Shown: positions 16,392 to 26,694, counted from the first letter of the stretch. The stretch: DNA of 64,000 nucleotides from Lachnospiraceae bacterium AB2028 (GCA_000621425.1 KK211275.1:350523-414522); one strand, 5' to 3'. A program made the numbers and translations. The notes: a model not told the origin generated them from the letters alone.

Positions 16392-16685
16392 GTGCGATAA
16401 GACGGTAAAATAGGCTGTACAGCATGGGCAGCCGCTGGCATGTGGCGATTCACGGGGAGTCATGTTTACATGAACGATCCCATAAACTGCCCTGTGACCG
16501 GCGTCATTCATTTTCGGATGAGACGAATGCCGCTGGGCTGTGGATGTAATGTCATCCAGGCTTGCATGCCAGCATATTTGACTGGCAACGCATCATAGTG
16601 CAGGTGCGAAACACTTGCACTATGTACGGATACAGTATAGGACGACCGGAAAGCCGGTCATAAAATAAAGAAAGAAGGTCTAAGG
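16392..16685 (+). other. Additional structured leader segment between T-box and pheS
   Basis: After the T-box terminator there are ~290 bases before pheS with no convincing ORF. The segment contains serial hairpins: GGATG/CATCC near 16541, TGCCAG/CTGGCA near 16568-16586, a 13-bp stem CATAGTGCAGGTG/CACTTGCACTATG with loop CGAAA near 16595-16625, and GACCGG/CCGGTC near 16644. Such a long structured segment is not needed for T-box control. Whether it is an RNA processing or stability element, a second regulator or a resident repeat is open. Confidence 0.55.
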
Positions 16686-17705
16686 ATGAAAGAAAAACTC
16701 ACTAAGATCAGGGAAGAAGCTATTAAGCGTATAGGCGAGATAGACAATCTTGACCGTTTGAATGACATCAGGGTGGCATATCTCGGAAAAAAAGGCGAAT
16801 TGACCGCATTGCTTAAATCCATGAAGGATGTATCTGCAGAGGATAGGCCTAAAGTTGGCCAGATGGTCAACGAGACCAGGGAACAGATCGAGCATCAGCT
16901 TGAAGAAGCTAAGAAACGTGTCGAAGCGGCTGCTTTATATGACAGAATGAAGCGCGAGACCATAGACGTAACACTGCCTGCAAAGGCTCCTAAGATGGGT
17001 CACAGGCATCCAAATACAATCGCCCTTGAAGAGGTTGAACGTATTTTCATAGGCCTTGGCTATGAAGTAGTAAGCGGCCCGGAAATTGAGAAGGATTATT
17101 ACAATTTTGAGGCTCTCAATATCCCTGCGGATCATCCCGCAAAGGACGAGCAGGATACTTTCTACATAAACGGCGACATTCTGCTTCGCACACAGACATC
17201 ATCCGTACAGATCCACGAGATGGAAAAGGGTCGTCTTCCAATAAGGATGATAGCACCCGGAAGAGTTTTTAGGTCAGATGAAGTGGATGCGACACACAGC
17301 CCCTGTTTCCATCAGATCGAAGGTCTGGTGATAGACGATCAGGTTACATTTGCGGATCTTAAGGGAACACTTGATTCCTTTGCAAAGCAGCTTTTCGGAG
17401 AGGATACAAAGGTTAAGTTCAGACCCCATCATTTCCCGTTCACAGAGCCTTCGGCAGAGATGGATGTGAGCTGCTTTAAGTGCGGCGGAAAGGGTTGCCG
17501 GTTCTGCAAGGGCTCAGGCTGGATAGAGATCCTTGGATGCGGTATGGTACATCCCCACGTACTTGAGCTCAGAGGCATCGATCCCGAGAAATATGTGGGC
17601 TTTGCATTTGGTGTAGGACTTGAGCGTATAGCGCTTCTTAAGTATGAGATTGATGACATGAGGCTTATGTACGAAAACGACGACAGATTCCTGTCACAGT
17701 TCTAA
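16686..17705 (+). CDS. pheS: Phenylalanyl-tRNA synthetase alpha subunit
   Basis: The catalytic subunit of the alpha2-beta2 phenylalanyl-tRNA synthetase, which charges tRNA-Phe in the cytoplasm. The 339-residue length is standard. An N-terminal coiled coil (residues 1-85) is followed by class II synthetase motifs: MGHRHPNTIALEEVERIF, LRTQTSSVQIHEME (motif 2 region), FRSDEVDATHSPCFHQIEG, and motif 3 GFAFGVGLERIALLKY. A CFKCGGKGCRFCKGSGW Cys-rich insert at residues ~262-278 may bind zinc. AGAAGG precedes the ATG. It is co-transcribed with pheT under T-box control. Confidence 0.98.
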   Translation: MKEKLTKIREEAIKRIGEIDNLDRLNDIRVAYLGKKGELTALLKSMKDVSAEDRPKVGQMVNETREQIEHQLEEAKKRVEAAALYDRMKRETIDVTLPAKAPKMGHRHPNTIALEEVERIFIGLGYEVVSGPEIEKDYYNFEALNIPADHPAKDEQDTFYINGDILLRTQTSSVQIHEMEKGRLPIRMIAPGRVFRSDEVDATHSPCFHQIEGLVIDDQVTFADLKGTLDSFAKQLFGEDTKVKFRPHHFPFTEPSAEMDVSCFKCGGKGCRFCKGSGWIEILGCGMVHPHVLELRGIDPEKYVGFAFGVGLERIALLKYEIDDMRLMYENDDRFLSQF

Positions 17706-17750
17706 GGCTATAGTAAGTGCTGAGCCACAGAAGTGGCAGAAGGAGGAAAA

Positions 17751-20174
17751 ATGAATTCAGCATTATCATGGATAAAAGCATATGTTCCGGAGCTTGAATG
17801 CACGGATCAGGAATATTTCGATAGGATGACCCTTACAGGTACAAAGGTAGAGGGGTTTACAAGACTTGATAAAAACCTTGAGAAGATCGTTGTCGGCAAA
17901 ATACTGAAAATAGAAAAGCACCCCGATGCTGACAAGCTGATCGTGTGCCAGGTGGATGTGGGATCTGAAACTATTCAGATCGTAACGGGCGCGCCTAATG
18001 TAAGTGAAGGCGACATGGTTCCCGTAGTGCTTGATGGCGGAAAGGTTGCAGGCGGACATGACGGTGGTCCTCTTCCTGAAGACGGAATCAGTATAAAGAA
18101 CGGCAAGCTCAGGGGTGTGGAGTCTTTTGGCATGATGTGTTCCATAGAGGAGCTTGGCTCTGACAGGAATTTTTATCCCGAGGCGCCTGAGTACGGCATT
18201 TATATTTTCAATAATCCGGAACTTAAGCCGGGAGATGACGCAGTAGCTGCTCTTGGCCTGCATGACACTGTATTTGAGTATGAGATAACATCAAACCGTG
18301 TAGACTGCTATTCCATACTTGGTATTGCAAGAGAGGCTGCCGCAACATTTGACAAGCCTTTTGTACCCCCTGTGGTAAAAGAGACAGGAAACGGTGAAGA
18401 TGTAAATGACATGGTAAAGGTTGAGGTGGAAGCACCTGACCTCTGCACAAGATACTGCGCAAGAGTGGTAAAGAACATAAAGATTGCCGAGAGCCCTGAG
18501 TGGATGAAGAGAAGGCTTGCAGCCAGCGGCATCCGTCCCATAAACAATATCGTTGATATCACTAACTATGTGATGGAAGAGTACGGCCAGCCTATGCACG
18601 CTTTTGACCTTGATCAGGTTTCCGGAAACAAGATCGTAGTTAAGAGGGCAAATGACGGAGACAAGTTCGTAACCCTTGACGGTCAGGAACGCATACTGGA
18701 TAAGGATGTGCTGATGATCTGTGATGCAGAGAAAGAAATCGGCATAGCAGGTATCATGGGCGGTGAGAATTCCAAGATCACCGATGACGTTAAGACAATG
18801 CTTTTCGAGGCTGCAACATTCAACGGACCTAATATCAGAAAATCCGCTAAGCGTCTTGGACTCAGAACCGATGCATCCGGTAAGTTTGAAAAAGGCCTTG
18901 ATCCCAGGAATGCCCTTGATGCAATTAACCGCGCATGTCAGCTTATCGAAGAACTGGGTGCCGGCGAGGTAGTAGGCGGAGTAGTTGATGTATGCGCAGG
19001 CCTTAAGGATGAAGTAGAGCTTGAGTTCAAGCCTGAAAAATACAATAAGCTTCTTGGTACTGATGTATCAAAGGAGCAGATGCTTGAAATATTTGAGAAA
19101 CTTGATATCGTTTACAAGCCTGAAAGCAATATGCTGCATATTCCTTCTTTCAGGCAGGACCTTTTAGGTCAAGCTGACATTGCTGAAGAAGTGGCAAGGT
19201 TCTACGGCTATGACAAGATACCTACGACACTTCCCGGCGGAGAAGGCATGGAAGGAAGACTGGCATATCCTATGCAGATAGAGGCTATAGCGAGAGAGGC
19301 TGCAGAGCGCTGCGGTTTCTCACAGGCTATGTTCTATTCATTTGAAAGCCCTAAGGTATTCGATAAGCTCCTTATAGCTGAGGATGACAAGTTAAGACAG
19401 GCAATAAGCATTTCAAATCCTTTGGGTGAGGATTTCTCAATAATGAGGACAACAACCCTTAACGGAATGCTGACAAGCCTTTCACTTAATTTCAACAGAA
19501 GAAATAAGGATGTGCGTCTCTACGAACTTGGCAATATCTATGTTCCTGAGGCTCTTCCGCTTACAGAACTTCCGGACGAGCGCATGCAGTTTACTTTAGG
19601 TTTCTACGGTGACGGTGATTTCTACAGCTTAAAGGGTGCTGTTGAGACATTCTTAAAGCTGGTGGGGATGAAAAATGAGGTTGAATACGATCCTAATGGA
19701 GGCTTAAGTTTCCTGCATCCGGGACGCCAGGCTGTAATGTCCTATGACGGAACCGTAATAGGATATCTTGGCGAGGTTCATCCTAAGGTCTGTGCAAATT
19801 ACAGCATGAAGTGCAGGGCATATGTGGCTGTTCTTGACATGCCGGCTATAGTGCCTCTTACAGGCTTTGAGCATAAGTTTGAAGGAATTGCGAAGTTCCC
19901 TGCTGTTACAAGGGATATCTCCATGGTTGTGCCTAAGGGCGTGCTTGCAGGCGATATCGAAAAGATGATCAGGCAGCGCGGCGGAAAGATCCTCGAAAAC
20001 GTTAGCCTCTTTGACCTTTATGAAGGCGACCAGGTTAAGGCCGGACACAAGTCTATCGCTTATTCACTGAGCTTCAGGCATAAGGAGAAGACACTTTCCG
20101 ATGATGACGTCAATGCATCAATGAAGAAGATCTTAAACGGACTTGAGAGCATGAAGATTGAGCTCAGGTCATAA
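17751..20174 (+). CDS. pheT: Phenylalanyl-tRNA synthetase beta subunit
   Basis: The beta subunit (807 residues) provides tRNA binding and editing of mischarged Tyr-tRNA-Phe. The order is an N-terminal domain with tRNA-binding OB fold (GKILKIEKHPDADKLIVCQV), the B3/B4 editing domain (YGQPMHAFDLDQV), the B5 domain, the synthetase-like core and the C-terminal ferredoxin-like anticodon-binding domain (FPAVTRDISMVVPKGV). ATG 17751 directly follows AAGGAGG; the upstream GTG at 17733 would place that site inside the gene. It lies 45 bases after pheS. Confidence 0.97.
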   Translation: MNSALSWIKAYVPELECTDQEYFDRMTLTGTKVEGFTRLDKNLEKIVVGKILKIEKHPDADKLIVCQVDVGSETIQIVTGAPNVSEGDMVPVVLDGGKVAGGHDGGPLPEDGISIKNGKLRGVESFGMMCSIEELGSDRNFYPEAPEYGIYIFNNPELKPGDDAVAALGLHDTVFEYEITSNRVDCYSILGIAREAAATFDKPFVPPVVKETGNGEDVNDMVKVEVEAPDLCTRYCARVVKNIKIAESPEWMKRRLAASGIRPINNIVDITNYVMEEYGQPMHAFDLDQVSGNKIVVKRANDGDKFVTLDGQERILDKDVLMICDAEKEIGIAGIMGGENSKITDDVKTMLFEAATFNGPNIRKSAKRLGLRTDASGKFEKGLDPRNALDAINRACQLIEELGAGEVVGGVVDVCAGLKDEVELEFKPEKYNKLLGTDVSKEQMLEIFEKLDIVYKPESNMLHIPSFRQDLLGQADIAEEVARFYGYDKIPTTLPGGEGMEGRLAYPMQIEAIAREAAERCGFSQAMFYSFESPKVFDKLLIAEDDKLRQAISISNPLGEDFSIMRTTTLNGMLTSLSLNFNRRNKDVRLYELGNIYVPEALPLTELPDERMQFTLGFYGDGDFYSLKGAVETFLKLVGMKNEVEYDPNGGLSFLHPGRQAVMSYDGTVIGYLGEVHPKVCANYSMKCRAYVAVLDMPAIVPLTGFEHKFEGIAKFPAVTRDISMVVPKGVLAGDIEKMIRQRGGKILENVSLFDLYEGDQVKAGHKSIAYSLSFRHKEKTLSDDDVNASMKKILNGLESMKIELRS

Positions 20175-20200
20175 GAGTTTTTTGGAGGAGGTATAAGTAA

Positions 20201-21634
20201 ATGGAGAATAAATCAGTATGGTTAAAATACACGGATGCTGAGAAAAAGAAGGCATTCGCATTTGCAGACGAGTATGAGGAATTCTTAAGCGTAGCCAAGA
20301 CTGAAAGGGAAGTTACGGAATATATCATCAACGATATAGAAAAGAACGGCTATGTTGAATTCTCAAAGGCAGCATCCGGCAGGAAGAAATTAAAGGCCGG
20401 CGACAGGGTGTATTTCTGCAATATGAATAAGGCTCTGGTAATGTTTGAAATCGGCAAAAAGCCCCTTGAGGAGGGCTTTGCCATACTTGGCGCACATGTG
20501 GATTCACCCCGCATGGATATCAAGCAGAACCCGCTTTATGAGGACGGCGACATGGCATACCTTGATACCCACTACTACGGCGGAATAAAGAAGTACCAGT
20601 GGGTAACCGTGCCCCTTGCCCTTCACGGCGTTGTTGCAAAGAAGGATGGAACTGTAGTGATCGTAAATATCGGTGAGGATCCTGATGATCCCGTATTCTT
20701 TGTTTCGGATCTTCTGATACATCTTGCAAGCGAGCAGATGGAAAAGAAAGGGGCAAAGGTTGTTGAGGGTGAAGCACTTGATATAATCGCCGGCAACATG
20801 CCCATAAAGGTAGCGTCCGGTAATAAGAAAAATGCCAATGACAAGGACAAGGACAGCAGTACAAAGGATGCTGTAAAGAAAAATGTGCTTAACATATTAA
20901 AGGAATACTACGGCATAGAGGATGAGGATTTCATGAGTGCCGAGATAGAGGTGGTTCCTGCTGGTCGGGCAAGGGATGCAGGTTTTGACAGGAGCATGGT
21001 ACTTGCATACGGTCATGATGACAAGGTTTGTGCGTTTCCGTCCTACAAGGCAATGCTTGAAATGAAGGCTCCTGCACGCACAAGCTGCTGCATACTTGTA
21101 GACAAAGAGGAAATTGGTTCCGTGGGTGCTACAGGCATGCAGTCCAGATTTTTCGAGAACTGTGTTGCTGAGCTTATGAACGCAATGGGACAGTATTCGG
21201 AGCTGAGTCTAAGGCGTTCGCTTGCTGCTTCATATATGCTGAGTTCAGATGTTACTGCAGGCTATGATCCCACATATGCATCACGCTTTGATAAGAAGAA
21301 TGTGGCATACATGGGCAGGGGATTTGCTTTCAATAAGTTTACCGGTGCAAGGGGCAAGTCCGGTTCTAACGATGCCAATGCAGAATATGTGGGAGCGCTC
21401 AGAAGGGTTATGGATGAGGCAAAAGTACAGTACCAGATGAGCGAGCTTGGTGCCGTAGACGCAGGCGGCGGCGGAACCATTGCATATATTATGGCTCTCT
21501 ATGGAATGAATGTCATAGACTGCGGCGTGCCTGTGCTTAATATGCATGCGCCTCATGAGGCAATCAGCAAGGCTGACCTGTACGAGGTTTACAAGGGATA
21601 TGTGGCATTTTTAAAGAATATCGAGATGCCCTGA
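20201..21634 (+). CDS. M18 family aminopeptidase
   Basis: A cytoplasmic dinuclear zinc aminopeptidase of family M18 (DAP/ApeA type) that removes N-terminal, often acidic, residues from peptides. The 477-residue length is normal. Metal and catalytic segments are visible: GAHVDSPRMD (zinc-binding His and catalytic Asp), VDKEEIGSVGATG (Glu pair), SSDVTAGYDPTY (Asp ligand) and the C-terminal NMHAPHEAISKADL (His ligand). A strong GGAGGAGG lies about 10 bases before the ATG. It follows pheT by 26 bases in the same direction and may be read from the same transcript. The exact peptide preference cannot be told from sequence. Confidence 0.92.
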   Translation: MENKSVWLKYTDAEKKKAFAFADEYEEFLSVAKTEREVTEYIINDIEKNGYVEFSKAASGRKKLKAGDRVYFCNMNKALVMFEIGKKPLEEGFAILGAHVDSPRMDIKQNPLYEDGDMAYLDTHYYGGIKKYQWVTVPLALHGVVAKKDGTVVIVNIGEDPDDPVFFVSDLLIHLASEQMEKKGAKVVEGEALDIIAGNMPIKVASGNKKNANDKDKDSSTKDAVKKNVLNILKEYYGIEDEDFMSAEIEVVPAGRARDAGFDRSMVLAYGHDDKVCAFPSYKAMLEMKAPARTSCCILVDKEEIGSVGATGMQSRFFENCVAELMNAMGQYSELSLRRSLAASYMLSSDVTAGYDPTYASRFDKKNVAYMGRGFAFNKFTGARGKSGSNDANAEYVGALRRVMDEAKVQYQMSELGAVDAGGGGTIAYIMALYGMNVIDCGVPVLNMHAPHEAISKADLYEVYKGYVAFLKNIEMP

Positions 21635-21649
21635 TACGCTGTAAAACAG

Positions 21650-22684
21650 ATGGATAATATTTTAAAAAAATCAGATTATTTTTACGACCTTCCGGAGGAA
21701 CTGATCGCTCAGGACCCTCTGGAAGATCGGTCTTCATCAAGGCTTATGCTGCTGGATAGGGAGACCGGGGCGTGCGAGCACAGGCATTTCTATGAACTGC
21801 CTGAGTTTTTGCATGCAGGTGACTGCCTTGTGCTCAATGATACCAGGGTAATGCCTGCAAGGCTTTACGGTACGAAAAAGGATACCGGTGCAGTGGTGGA
21901 AGTGCTGCTGCTTAAAAGGCTCAAGGATTCTTCATGGGAAGTACTTGTTAAGCCCGGAAAGAAAGCCAGGGAAGGTGCTGTGCTGGATTTCGGCGGGATG
22001 ATGACCGGAACTGTTGAGGAGATCCTTGAGGAAGGCAACAGAAGGATAAGGTTTGAGTTTGATGGTATTTTTGAGGAGATACTTGATAAGCTGGGAGAGA
22101 TGCCGCTGCCTCCTTATATCCACCATAAGCTGAAGGACAGGGACAGATACCAGACCGTCTATGCAAGGGAAGAAGGTTCTGCTGCGGCGCCTACTGCCGG
22201 TTTGCATTTTACGAAGGAGCTGCTTTCGAAAATAGAAGGCATGGGTGTGAATATAGTCTATGTAACACTTCATGTGGGACTGGGAACCTTCAGGCCGGTT
22301 AAAGAAGAAAACATTCTCGACCACCATATGCATACGGAATACTGCCGCATAGATAAGCCGGCTGCGGATAAGATCAACCGGGTGAAAGCAGACGGAGGCA
22401 GGGTAATATGCGTGGGAACGACATCTGTGCGCACGCTTGAAAGCATGACTGATGATAACGGCGTTGTACAGGCAGGATTTAAGGATACGGATATCTTTAT
22501 CTATCCCGGGTATAAATTCAAAGCAGTGGATGCACTCATCACGAATTTCCATCTGCCTGAGTCGACGCTGCTTATGTTGGTATCTGCAATGGCTGGCAGG
22601 GAGAATATACTTAACGCATACAGTGAGGCAGTTCAGGAGCGTTACCGTTTCTTCTCGTTTGGCGATGCAATGTTCATTCATTAA
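21650..22684 (+). CDS. queA: S-adenosylmethionine:tRNA ribosyltransferase-isomerase QueA
   Basis: Adds the ribosyl part of S-adenosylmethionine to preQ1 at tRNA position 34, forming epoxyqueuosine. The 344-residue length is typical. Family segments are [21 protein letters not shown] at the N-terminus (quoted from residue 12), [13 protein letters not shown] near residue 183, [14 protein letters not shown] and the C-terminal [18 protein letters not shown]. The ribosome binding site is weak. It lies 15 bases after the aminopeptidase gene. Other queuosine genes (tgt, queG) are not in this window. Confidence 0.96.
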   Translation: MDNILKKSDYFYDLPEELIAQDPLEDRSSSRLMLLDRETGACEHRHFYELPEFLHAGDCLVLNDTRVMPARLYGTKKDTGAVVEVLLLKRLKDSSWEVLVKPGKKAREGAVLDFGGMMTGTVEEILEEGNRRIRFEFDGIFEEILDKLGEMPLPPYIHHKLKDRDRYQTVYAREEGSAAAPTAGLHFTKELLSKIEGMGVNIVYVTLHVGLGTFRPVKEENILDHHMHTEYCRIDKPAADKINRVKADGGRVICVGTTSVRTLESMTDDNGVVQAGFKDTDIFIYPGYKFKAVDALITNFHLPESTLLMLVSAMAGRENILNAYSEAVQERYRFFSFGDAMFIH

Positions 22685-22704
22685 AATCGGCCTTTGCTTG
22701 CTTA

Positions 22705-22733
22705 TTGAAATAGGGAATAGTAAATGTTATAAT
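22705..22733 (+). promoter_or_regulatory. Strong promoter for the PilZ gene
   Basis: TTGAAA, 17 bases, TATAAT, starting 21 bases after the queA stop. The transcript would begin near 22740 and probably also covers the DegV gene. Confidence 0.8.
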
Positions 22734-22787
22734 ATTTTGTGTATTTTTATGTAAACCGGAGCCGCATATACGGCGGCAGGAGTGAGA

Positions 22788-23141
22788 ATGGAAGAGAAGA
22801 GAAAAAGCAAAAGAATGGATCTTGACTGTAAGCTTGTCTTAAAGCGCCTTGACCAGGCCGAGGCAGGAGGTGCCCAAGAGGTTTCCATTCATGTCCTTGA
22901 TGTTTCAAAGACCGGTGTAGGATTTGAATGCCCTGAGAAATTAGCTATCGGTGGGGTTTATGAATGCTACCTTACTATCTGGACGAAAGAGACAATCCAT
23001 TCATTCATACAGGTAGTCCGGGCTCTGAAAAAAGAAAACTATAATTTCTACGGCGGTATATTTATTGGTATGTCTGAGACAGATATCAACAGGATAAATA
23101 TTTATTCTGAATTTTCAGAAGTCAATTTCAACGAAAAATAA
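22788..23141 (+). CDS. PilZ domain protein, candidate c-di-GMP receptor
   Basis: A stand-alone 117-residue PilZ domain protein. The two ligand motifs are present: RKSKR at residues ~4-8 (RxxxR) and DVSKTGVGF at residues ~39-47 (the D/NxSxxG motif), so c-di-GMP binding is plausible. ATG 22788 is preferred because AGGAG lies 5 bases upstream; the GTG at 22782 overlaps that site. No membrane segment or second domain is seen. A GGDEF protein is encoded ~3.6 kb downstream, but nothing shows a direct link. Targets of single-domain PilZ proteins differ between species. Confidence 0.85.
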   Translation: MEEKRKSKRMDLDCKLVLKRLDQAEAGGAQEVSIHVLDVSKTGVGFECPEKLAIGGVYECYLTIWTKETIHSFIQVVRALKKENYNFYGGIFIGMSETDINRINIYSEFSEVNFNEK

Positions 23142-23164
23142 ACAACAAGAAAGGTAAGGAATCA

Positions 23165-24052
23165 ATGGCAGACTATGTAATAACTACCTGTTCAACCCAG
23201 GATATCAGTGATGCGAGATGCGAAAAAAGGGATATAAAATATGTCAGCTTTCATTTTGAGCTGGACGGAAAGCAGTATCCTGATGATAACGGTAAGACGC
23301 TTGGCTTTAAGGAATTCTATGATGCCATGAGAAATGGCGCTATGACCAAGACCAGCCAGGTAAATGTGGAAGAGTATGAAGGGTTCTGGGAGCCTTTCTT
23401 AAAAGAAGGCAAGGATATAATCCATCTCTGCCTTACTTCCGGAATATCCGGTTCCATCAATTCAGCAAACATAGCAAAGGATAACCTTATGGAGAAGTAT
23501 CCTGACAGAAAGCTGTATGTTGTGGATTCGCTTGCAGCTTCTGTCGGTATGGGGCTTTTGGTTGATACCCTTGCAGATATGAGGGATGAAGGAAAGAGCA
23601 TTGATGAGCTTTATGAATTTGCGGAAGCAAACAAGAAAAGGATACACCATTGGTTCACAACACCTGACCTTACATACCTTATAAGGGGCGGACGCGTATC
23701 CAAGGCTGCGGGAATGATCGGAACCATGCTGAATATCTGCCCTCTGCTCAATGTGGATTACCAGGGAAAGCTTGTATCCCGTGAAAAGATAAGGGGCAAG
23801 AAGAAGGTTTACCAGCGCATGGTACAGATTATGGAGGAGCATGCCGAGGGTGGTCTTGATTACAACAAGAAATGCTTTATCGGAATGACGGACTGCATGG
23901 AAGATGCTGAAAATATGGTCTCAATGATCGAAGGAAAATTTACCAAGATGGCAGAGCCTATGGAGATACAGTGGGTAGGTTCCACCATCGGTGCACATAC
24001 CGGCCCCGGACTTATCGTTATTGCTTTCTGGGGCGATGAGAGAGTGGACTGA
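23165..24052 (+). CDS. DegV family fatty acid-binding protein
   Basis: A 295-residue DegV-family protein; family members bind a fatty acid and some act as FakB subunits that present exogenous fatty acids to the FakA kinase. Typical features are the TSQVNVEEYEGFWEPFL segment, the lipid headgroup loop LTSGISGSINSANIAKDNL, and RGGRVSKAAGMIGTMLNICPLL. The C-terminus ends HTGPGLIVIAFWGDER, also typical. GGTAAGGA precedes the ATG. It is probably co-transcribed with the PilZ gene 23 bases upstream. No fakA is nearby, so the FakB role is inferred from the family. Confidence 0.93.
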   Translation: MADYVITTCSTQDISDARCEKRDIKYVSFHFELDGKQYPDDNGKTLGFKEFYDAMRNGAMTKTSQVNVEEYEGFWEPFLKEGKDIIHLCLTSGISGSINSANIAKDNLMEKYPDRKLYVVDSLAASVGMGLLVDTLADMRDEGKSIDELYEFAEANKKRIHHWFTTPDLTYLIRGGRVSKAAGMIGTMLNICPLLNVDYQGKLVSREKIRGKKKVYQRMVQIMEEHAEGGLDYNKKCFIGMTDCMEDAENMVSMIEGKFTKMAEPMEIQWVGSTIGAHTGPGLIVIAFWGDERVD

Positions 24053-24079
24053 TCGTAAAGATATGTCAGGAAAATGAAG

Positions 24080-24105
24080 CAGCGGCCATACGGCCGCTGT
24101 TTTTT
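24080..24105 (+). terminator. Terminator after the DegV gene
   Basis: CAGCGGCC/GGCCGCTG with an ATAC loop and six T residues. It lies between the converging DegV and aroA genes. Confidence 0.9.
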
Positions 24106-24137
24106 GTTAAATCAAAATAACTGAGTTTTGCATGTTT

Positions 24138-25439
24138 TTATTTTCTCAGTTCATCCAGCATGTCAAAGAATCCCGGCCAGGAAATGGAGACGCATTCAGG
24201 ATTAGTGATGCTTATGTCGGAATCCGCGGTAAGCGCTGCAATCGCAAAGCTCATGGATATGCGGTGGTCATTGTAGCTTTCGATGACGCCACCGGATATG
24301 TGGTTCGAACCGTTTATTATCATGCCGTCTTCAGTAGGGGTGATATCAATGCCGAGCTTTTTCATATTGGTGCTGACGGCATCTATTCTGTCACATTCCT
24401 TTACATGGAGCTCAGCGGCATCTTTTATGACTGTGGTGCCTTCTGCAAGGGCTGCGAGAACAGCGATAACAGGAATCTCGTCTATAAGGGTGGGGATCAG
24501 TGCGCCTTCTATTGTTGTACCGTGGAGTGTATCCCTGCTGTAGCTTACAAGAAGGTCGGCAGTTTCTTCGCCACCTGAAGTCCTTACATTTTCAAGGGAT
24601 ATTTTTCCACCCATGTTTTTTACTACTTCTATGATGCCTGCACGGGTAGGGTTTATGCCTACATTTTTTATAAGCAGTTCCGATCCGGGAACCAGAAGGG
24701 CTGCAGCAATAAAATATGCGGCGGATGATATATCGGAAGGAACCGATATGTCGCATGCATGGAGCTCTTCTGCCGGATGTATGGTTGCACATAACCCTTC
24801 AGAAGATACATCAGCACCGAAACCTTTAAGCATAAGCTCTGTGTGGTTTCTGGAAAGGGCAGGCTCTGTCACGGATGTCTTACCGTCAGCATAAAGTCCT
24901 GCAAGAAGTATTGAGGACTTAACTTGTGCGGAAGCAACCGGTGAAACATAATCAATGCCGTGAAGCTTTGTGCCGTTTATAAGAAGAGGGGCACAGTCAT
25001 TTTCTTTCTCACTTTTTATGTCGGCTCCCATCATTGTAAGGGGAGTGATTATCCTCTTCATGGGACGCTTTTCTATGGATGCGTCTCCTGTAAGGCGTAC
25101 ATTGAAATCCTGTGCAGCAAGAATGCCGGATATGAGCCTTGTTGTGGTTCCGGAGTTACCGGTATAAAGTGTATCGGAAGGGGCTTTCAGTCCGTGCAGT
25201 CCCATGCCGTGTACGGTGATCTCATCGGGAGAGACATCAATGTTTACGCCCATTTTCCTGAAACAGTCTATGGTTGAAAGGCAGTCGTCTGCCATAAGGA
25301 AATTCGTAATATGGGTATCACCTTTGGACAATGCACCGAACATGATGCTCCTGTGGGATATGGATTTGTCGCCGGGGACAGTGACTGTTCCTTTGAACGG
25401 TGTGGTGGAAGGTGAGATTGTTTTTGCGTTGTTAGTCAT
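24138..25439 (-). CDS. aroA: 3-phosphoshikimate 1-carboxyvinyltransferase (EPSP synthase)
   Basis: Joins phosphoenolpyruvate to shikimate-3-phosphate in the shikimate pathway. The 433-residue protein has the hallmarks [15 protein letters not shown] near the N-terminus (phosphate-binding Lys and Ser), [12 protein letters not shown] at residues ~94-105, and near the C-terminus [11 protein letters not shown] with the later [13 protein letters not shown]. The NSGTTTRL segment differs from the classical class I NAGTAMRPL and is closer to class II types; I draw no phenotype from it. It is downstream of tyrA on the minus strand with a 40-base gap, so the two are probably one operon. Confidence 0.96.
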   Translation of the reverse strand: MTNNAKTISPSTTPFKGTVTVPGDKSISHRSIMFGALSKGDTHITNFLMADDCLSTIDCFRKMGVNIDVSPDEITVHGMGLHGLKAPSDTLYTGNSGTTTRLISGILAAQDFNVRLTGDASIEKRPMKRIITPLTMMGADIKSEKENDCAPLLINGTKLHGIDYVSPVASAQVKSSILLAGLYADGKTSVTEPALSRNHTELMLKGFGADVSSEGLCATIHPAEELHACDISVPSDISSAAYFIAAALLVPGSELLIKNVGINPTRAGIIEVVKNMGGKISLENVRTSGGEETADLLVSYSRDTLHGTTIEGALIPTLIDEIPVIAVLAALAEGTTVIKDAAELHVKECDRIDAVSTNMKKLGIDITPTEDGMIINGSNHISGGVIESYNDHRISMSFAIAALTADSDISITNPECVSISWPGFFDMLDELRK

Positions 25440-25479
25440 TGTGGTTTTCTCGTCTTTCTTGATGTTGTATTGATTATGG

Positions 25480-26586
25480 TCACTGCTCGGCTGTCACACG
25501 GTAGCCCGCATCCTTTAGAAGAGGCAGGGCTTTTGCCTTTGCATCGGCAGTATAAAACTCGATATACAGTGCGCCTTCGTACTGCTCGCGGTTGTTGTTG
25601 ATGCCGGTATTTTTTATGCTTATATTGTGGGCTGCCAAGAGGGTGGCAATGCCGGCTATAGCGCCGCTTTCATCCGGTATATCCACAAATATCCTGTAGA
25701 TAGGCGGCAGTGCGCCTTTGGCTTTTTCGGGCATGGAATTCCTGTAGGTTCCGCTTTCCTTAAAAAGCCCGTTTATGCCGGCGTAATCTTCATATTCAAG
25801 GATGTCATCGATCCTTTCCAGTTCGTTTATGTAGCGCCTTAGCAGTACCCTTATATTTTGGGTGTTGCTCCTGCAGATGTTTTCCCACATGTCGGGATCT
25901 GCGGAAGCTATGCGGGTAATGTCCTTGAAACCGCCGGCTGCAATGGTGCGCATGAACTGGGCCTCATTATCCGAATCTGCCACATTTTTCACAAGGGCGG
26001 CTGCGATCAGATGGGGCACATGGCTTATGGCCGCAGTAGCAAAATCGTGATAGTCCGGTGATTCAGTAAGGGGTATGGCTTTTATGGATGCAACCATTTC
26101 GGTAAAGTCTGCCACAAGTTCCTTTGCTGTGTCTTTAGCAGGCGTAAGTATGTAATAAGCATTCTCAAGAAGGGTAGGATCTGAATTGCCATAGCCGCTT
26201 GTTTCCTTGCCTGTCATAGGATGTCCGCCTAAGAAATGGGATGAGAGTCCCAGCTCTGCAGCAGCACTGCAGATGTCGCCTTTTACACTGCCTACATCAG
26301 TTATCAGCATATTTTCATGGTCCATAAGAAACTGTCTTATGGATTTCATGTTCTCTATATTTGCGCCGGTGGGAGCGCACAGAAAAAGCACATCCGTATC
26401 CGGCTCTATGTCTGCCAGGTCATCGGTTATCCTGTTGGCTGTACCGTCTGAAAGTGCGGCGGAAACTTTTTCCGGATGCCTTGCATAAACATTTATGGTG
26501 CTTTCGGGATAGTATTTTCTGATGGCCTTCGCAATGGATCCGCCTATGAGCCCCAGCCCGCAGAAATGGAATTTATTCATGTTCAT
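25480..26586 (-). CDS. tyrA: Prephenate dehydrogenase with C-terminal ACT domain
   Basis: Oxidatively decarboxylates prephenate to 4-hydroxyphenylpyruvate for tyrosine synthesis. The N-terminal Rossmann motif GLGLIGGSIAKAIR is at residues ~8-21, followed by the family segments HFLGGHPMTGKETSGYGN and AISHVPHLIAAALV. The last ~75 residues form an ACT domain (RIFVDIPDESGAIAGIATLL), the usual site for tyrosine feedback. I place the start at ATG 26586; the longer frame to 26622 lacks family-like sequence, and an AAGGA lies 12 bases upstream. It is transcribed divergently from the GGDEF gene. Confidence 0.94.
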   Translation of the reverse strand: MNMNKFHFCGLGLIGGSIAKAIRKYYPESTINVYARHPEKVSAALSDGTANRITDDLADIEPDTDVLFLCAPTGANIENMKSIRQFLMDHENMLITDVGSVKGDICSAAAELGLSSHFLGGHPMTGKETSGYGNSDPTLLENAYYILTPAKDTAKELVADFTEMVASIKAIPLTESPDYHDFATAAISHVPHLIAAALVKNVADSDNEAQFMRTIAAGGFKDITRIASADPDMWENICRSNTQNIRVLLRRYINELERIDDILEYEDYAGINGLFKESGTYRNSMPEKAKGALPPIYRIFVDIPDESGAIAGIATLLAAHNISIKNTGINNNREQYEGALYIEFYTADAKAKALPLLKDAGYRVTAEQ

Positions 26587-26694
26587 TGAATTATTTTTTC
26601 CTTGTCTCAAATGTGAAATCAAGTATTGTGACTTGTATATTTTACATCATTTTGGATGTCATTGACATAGAAATAAGGCATCTTGTGCAATTGT

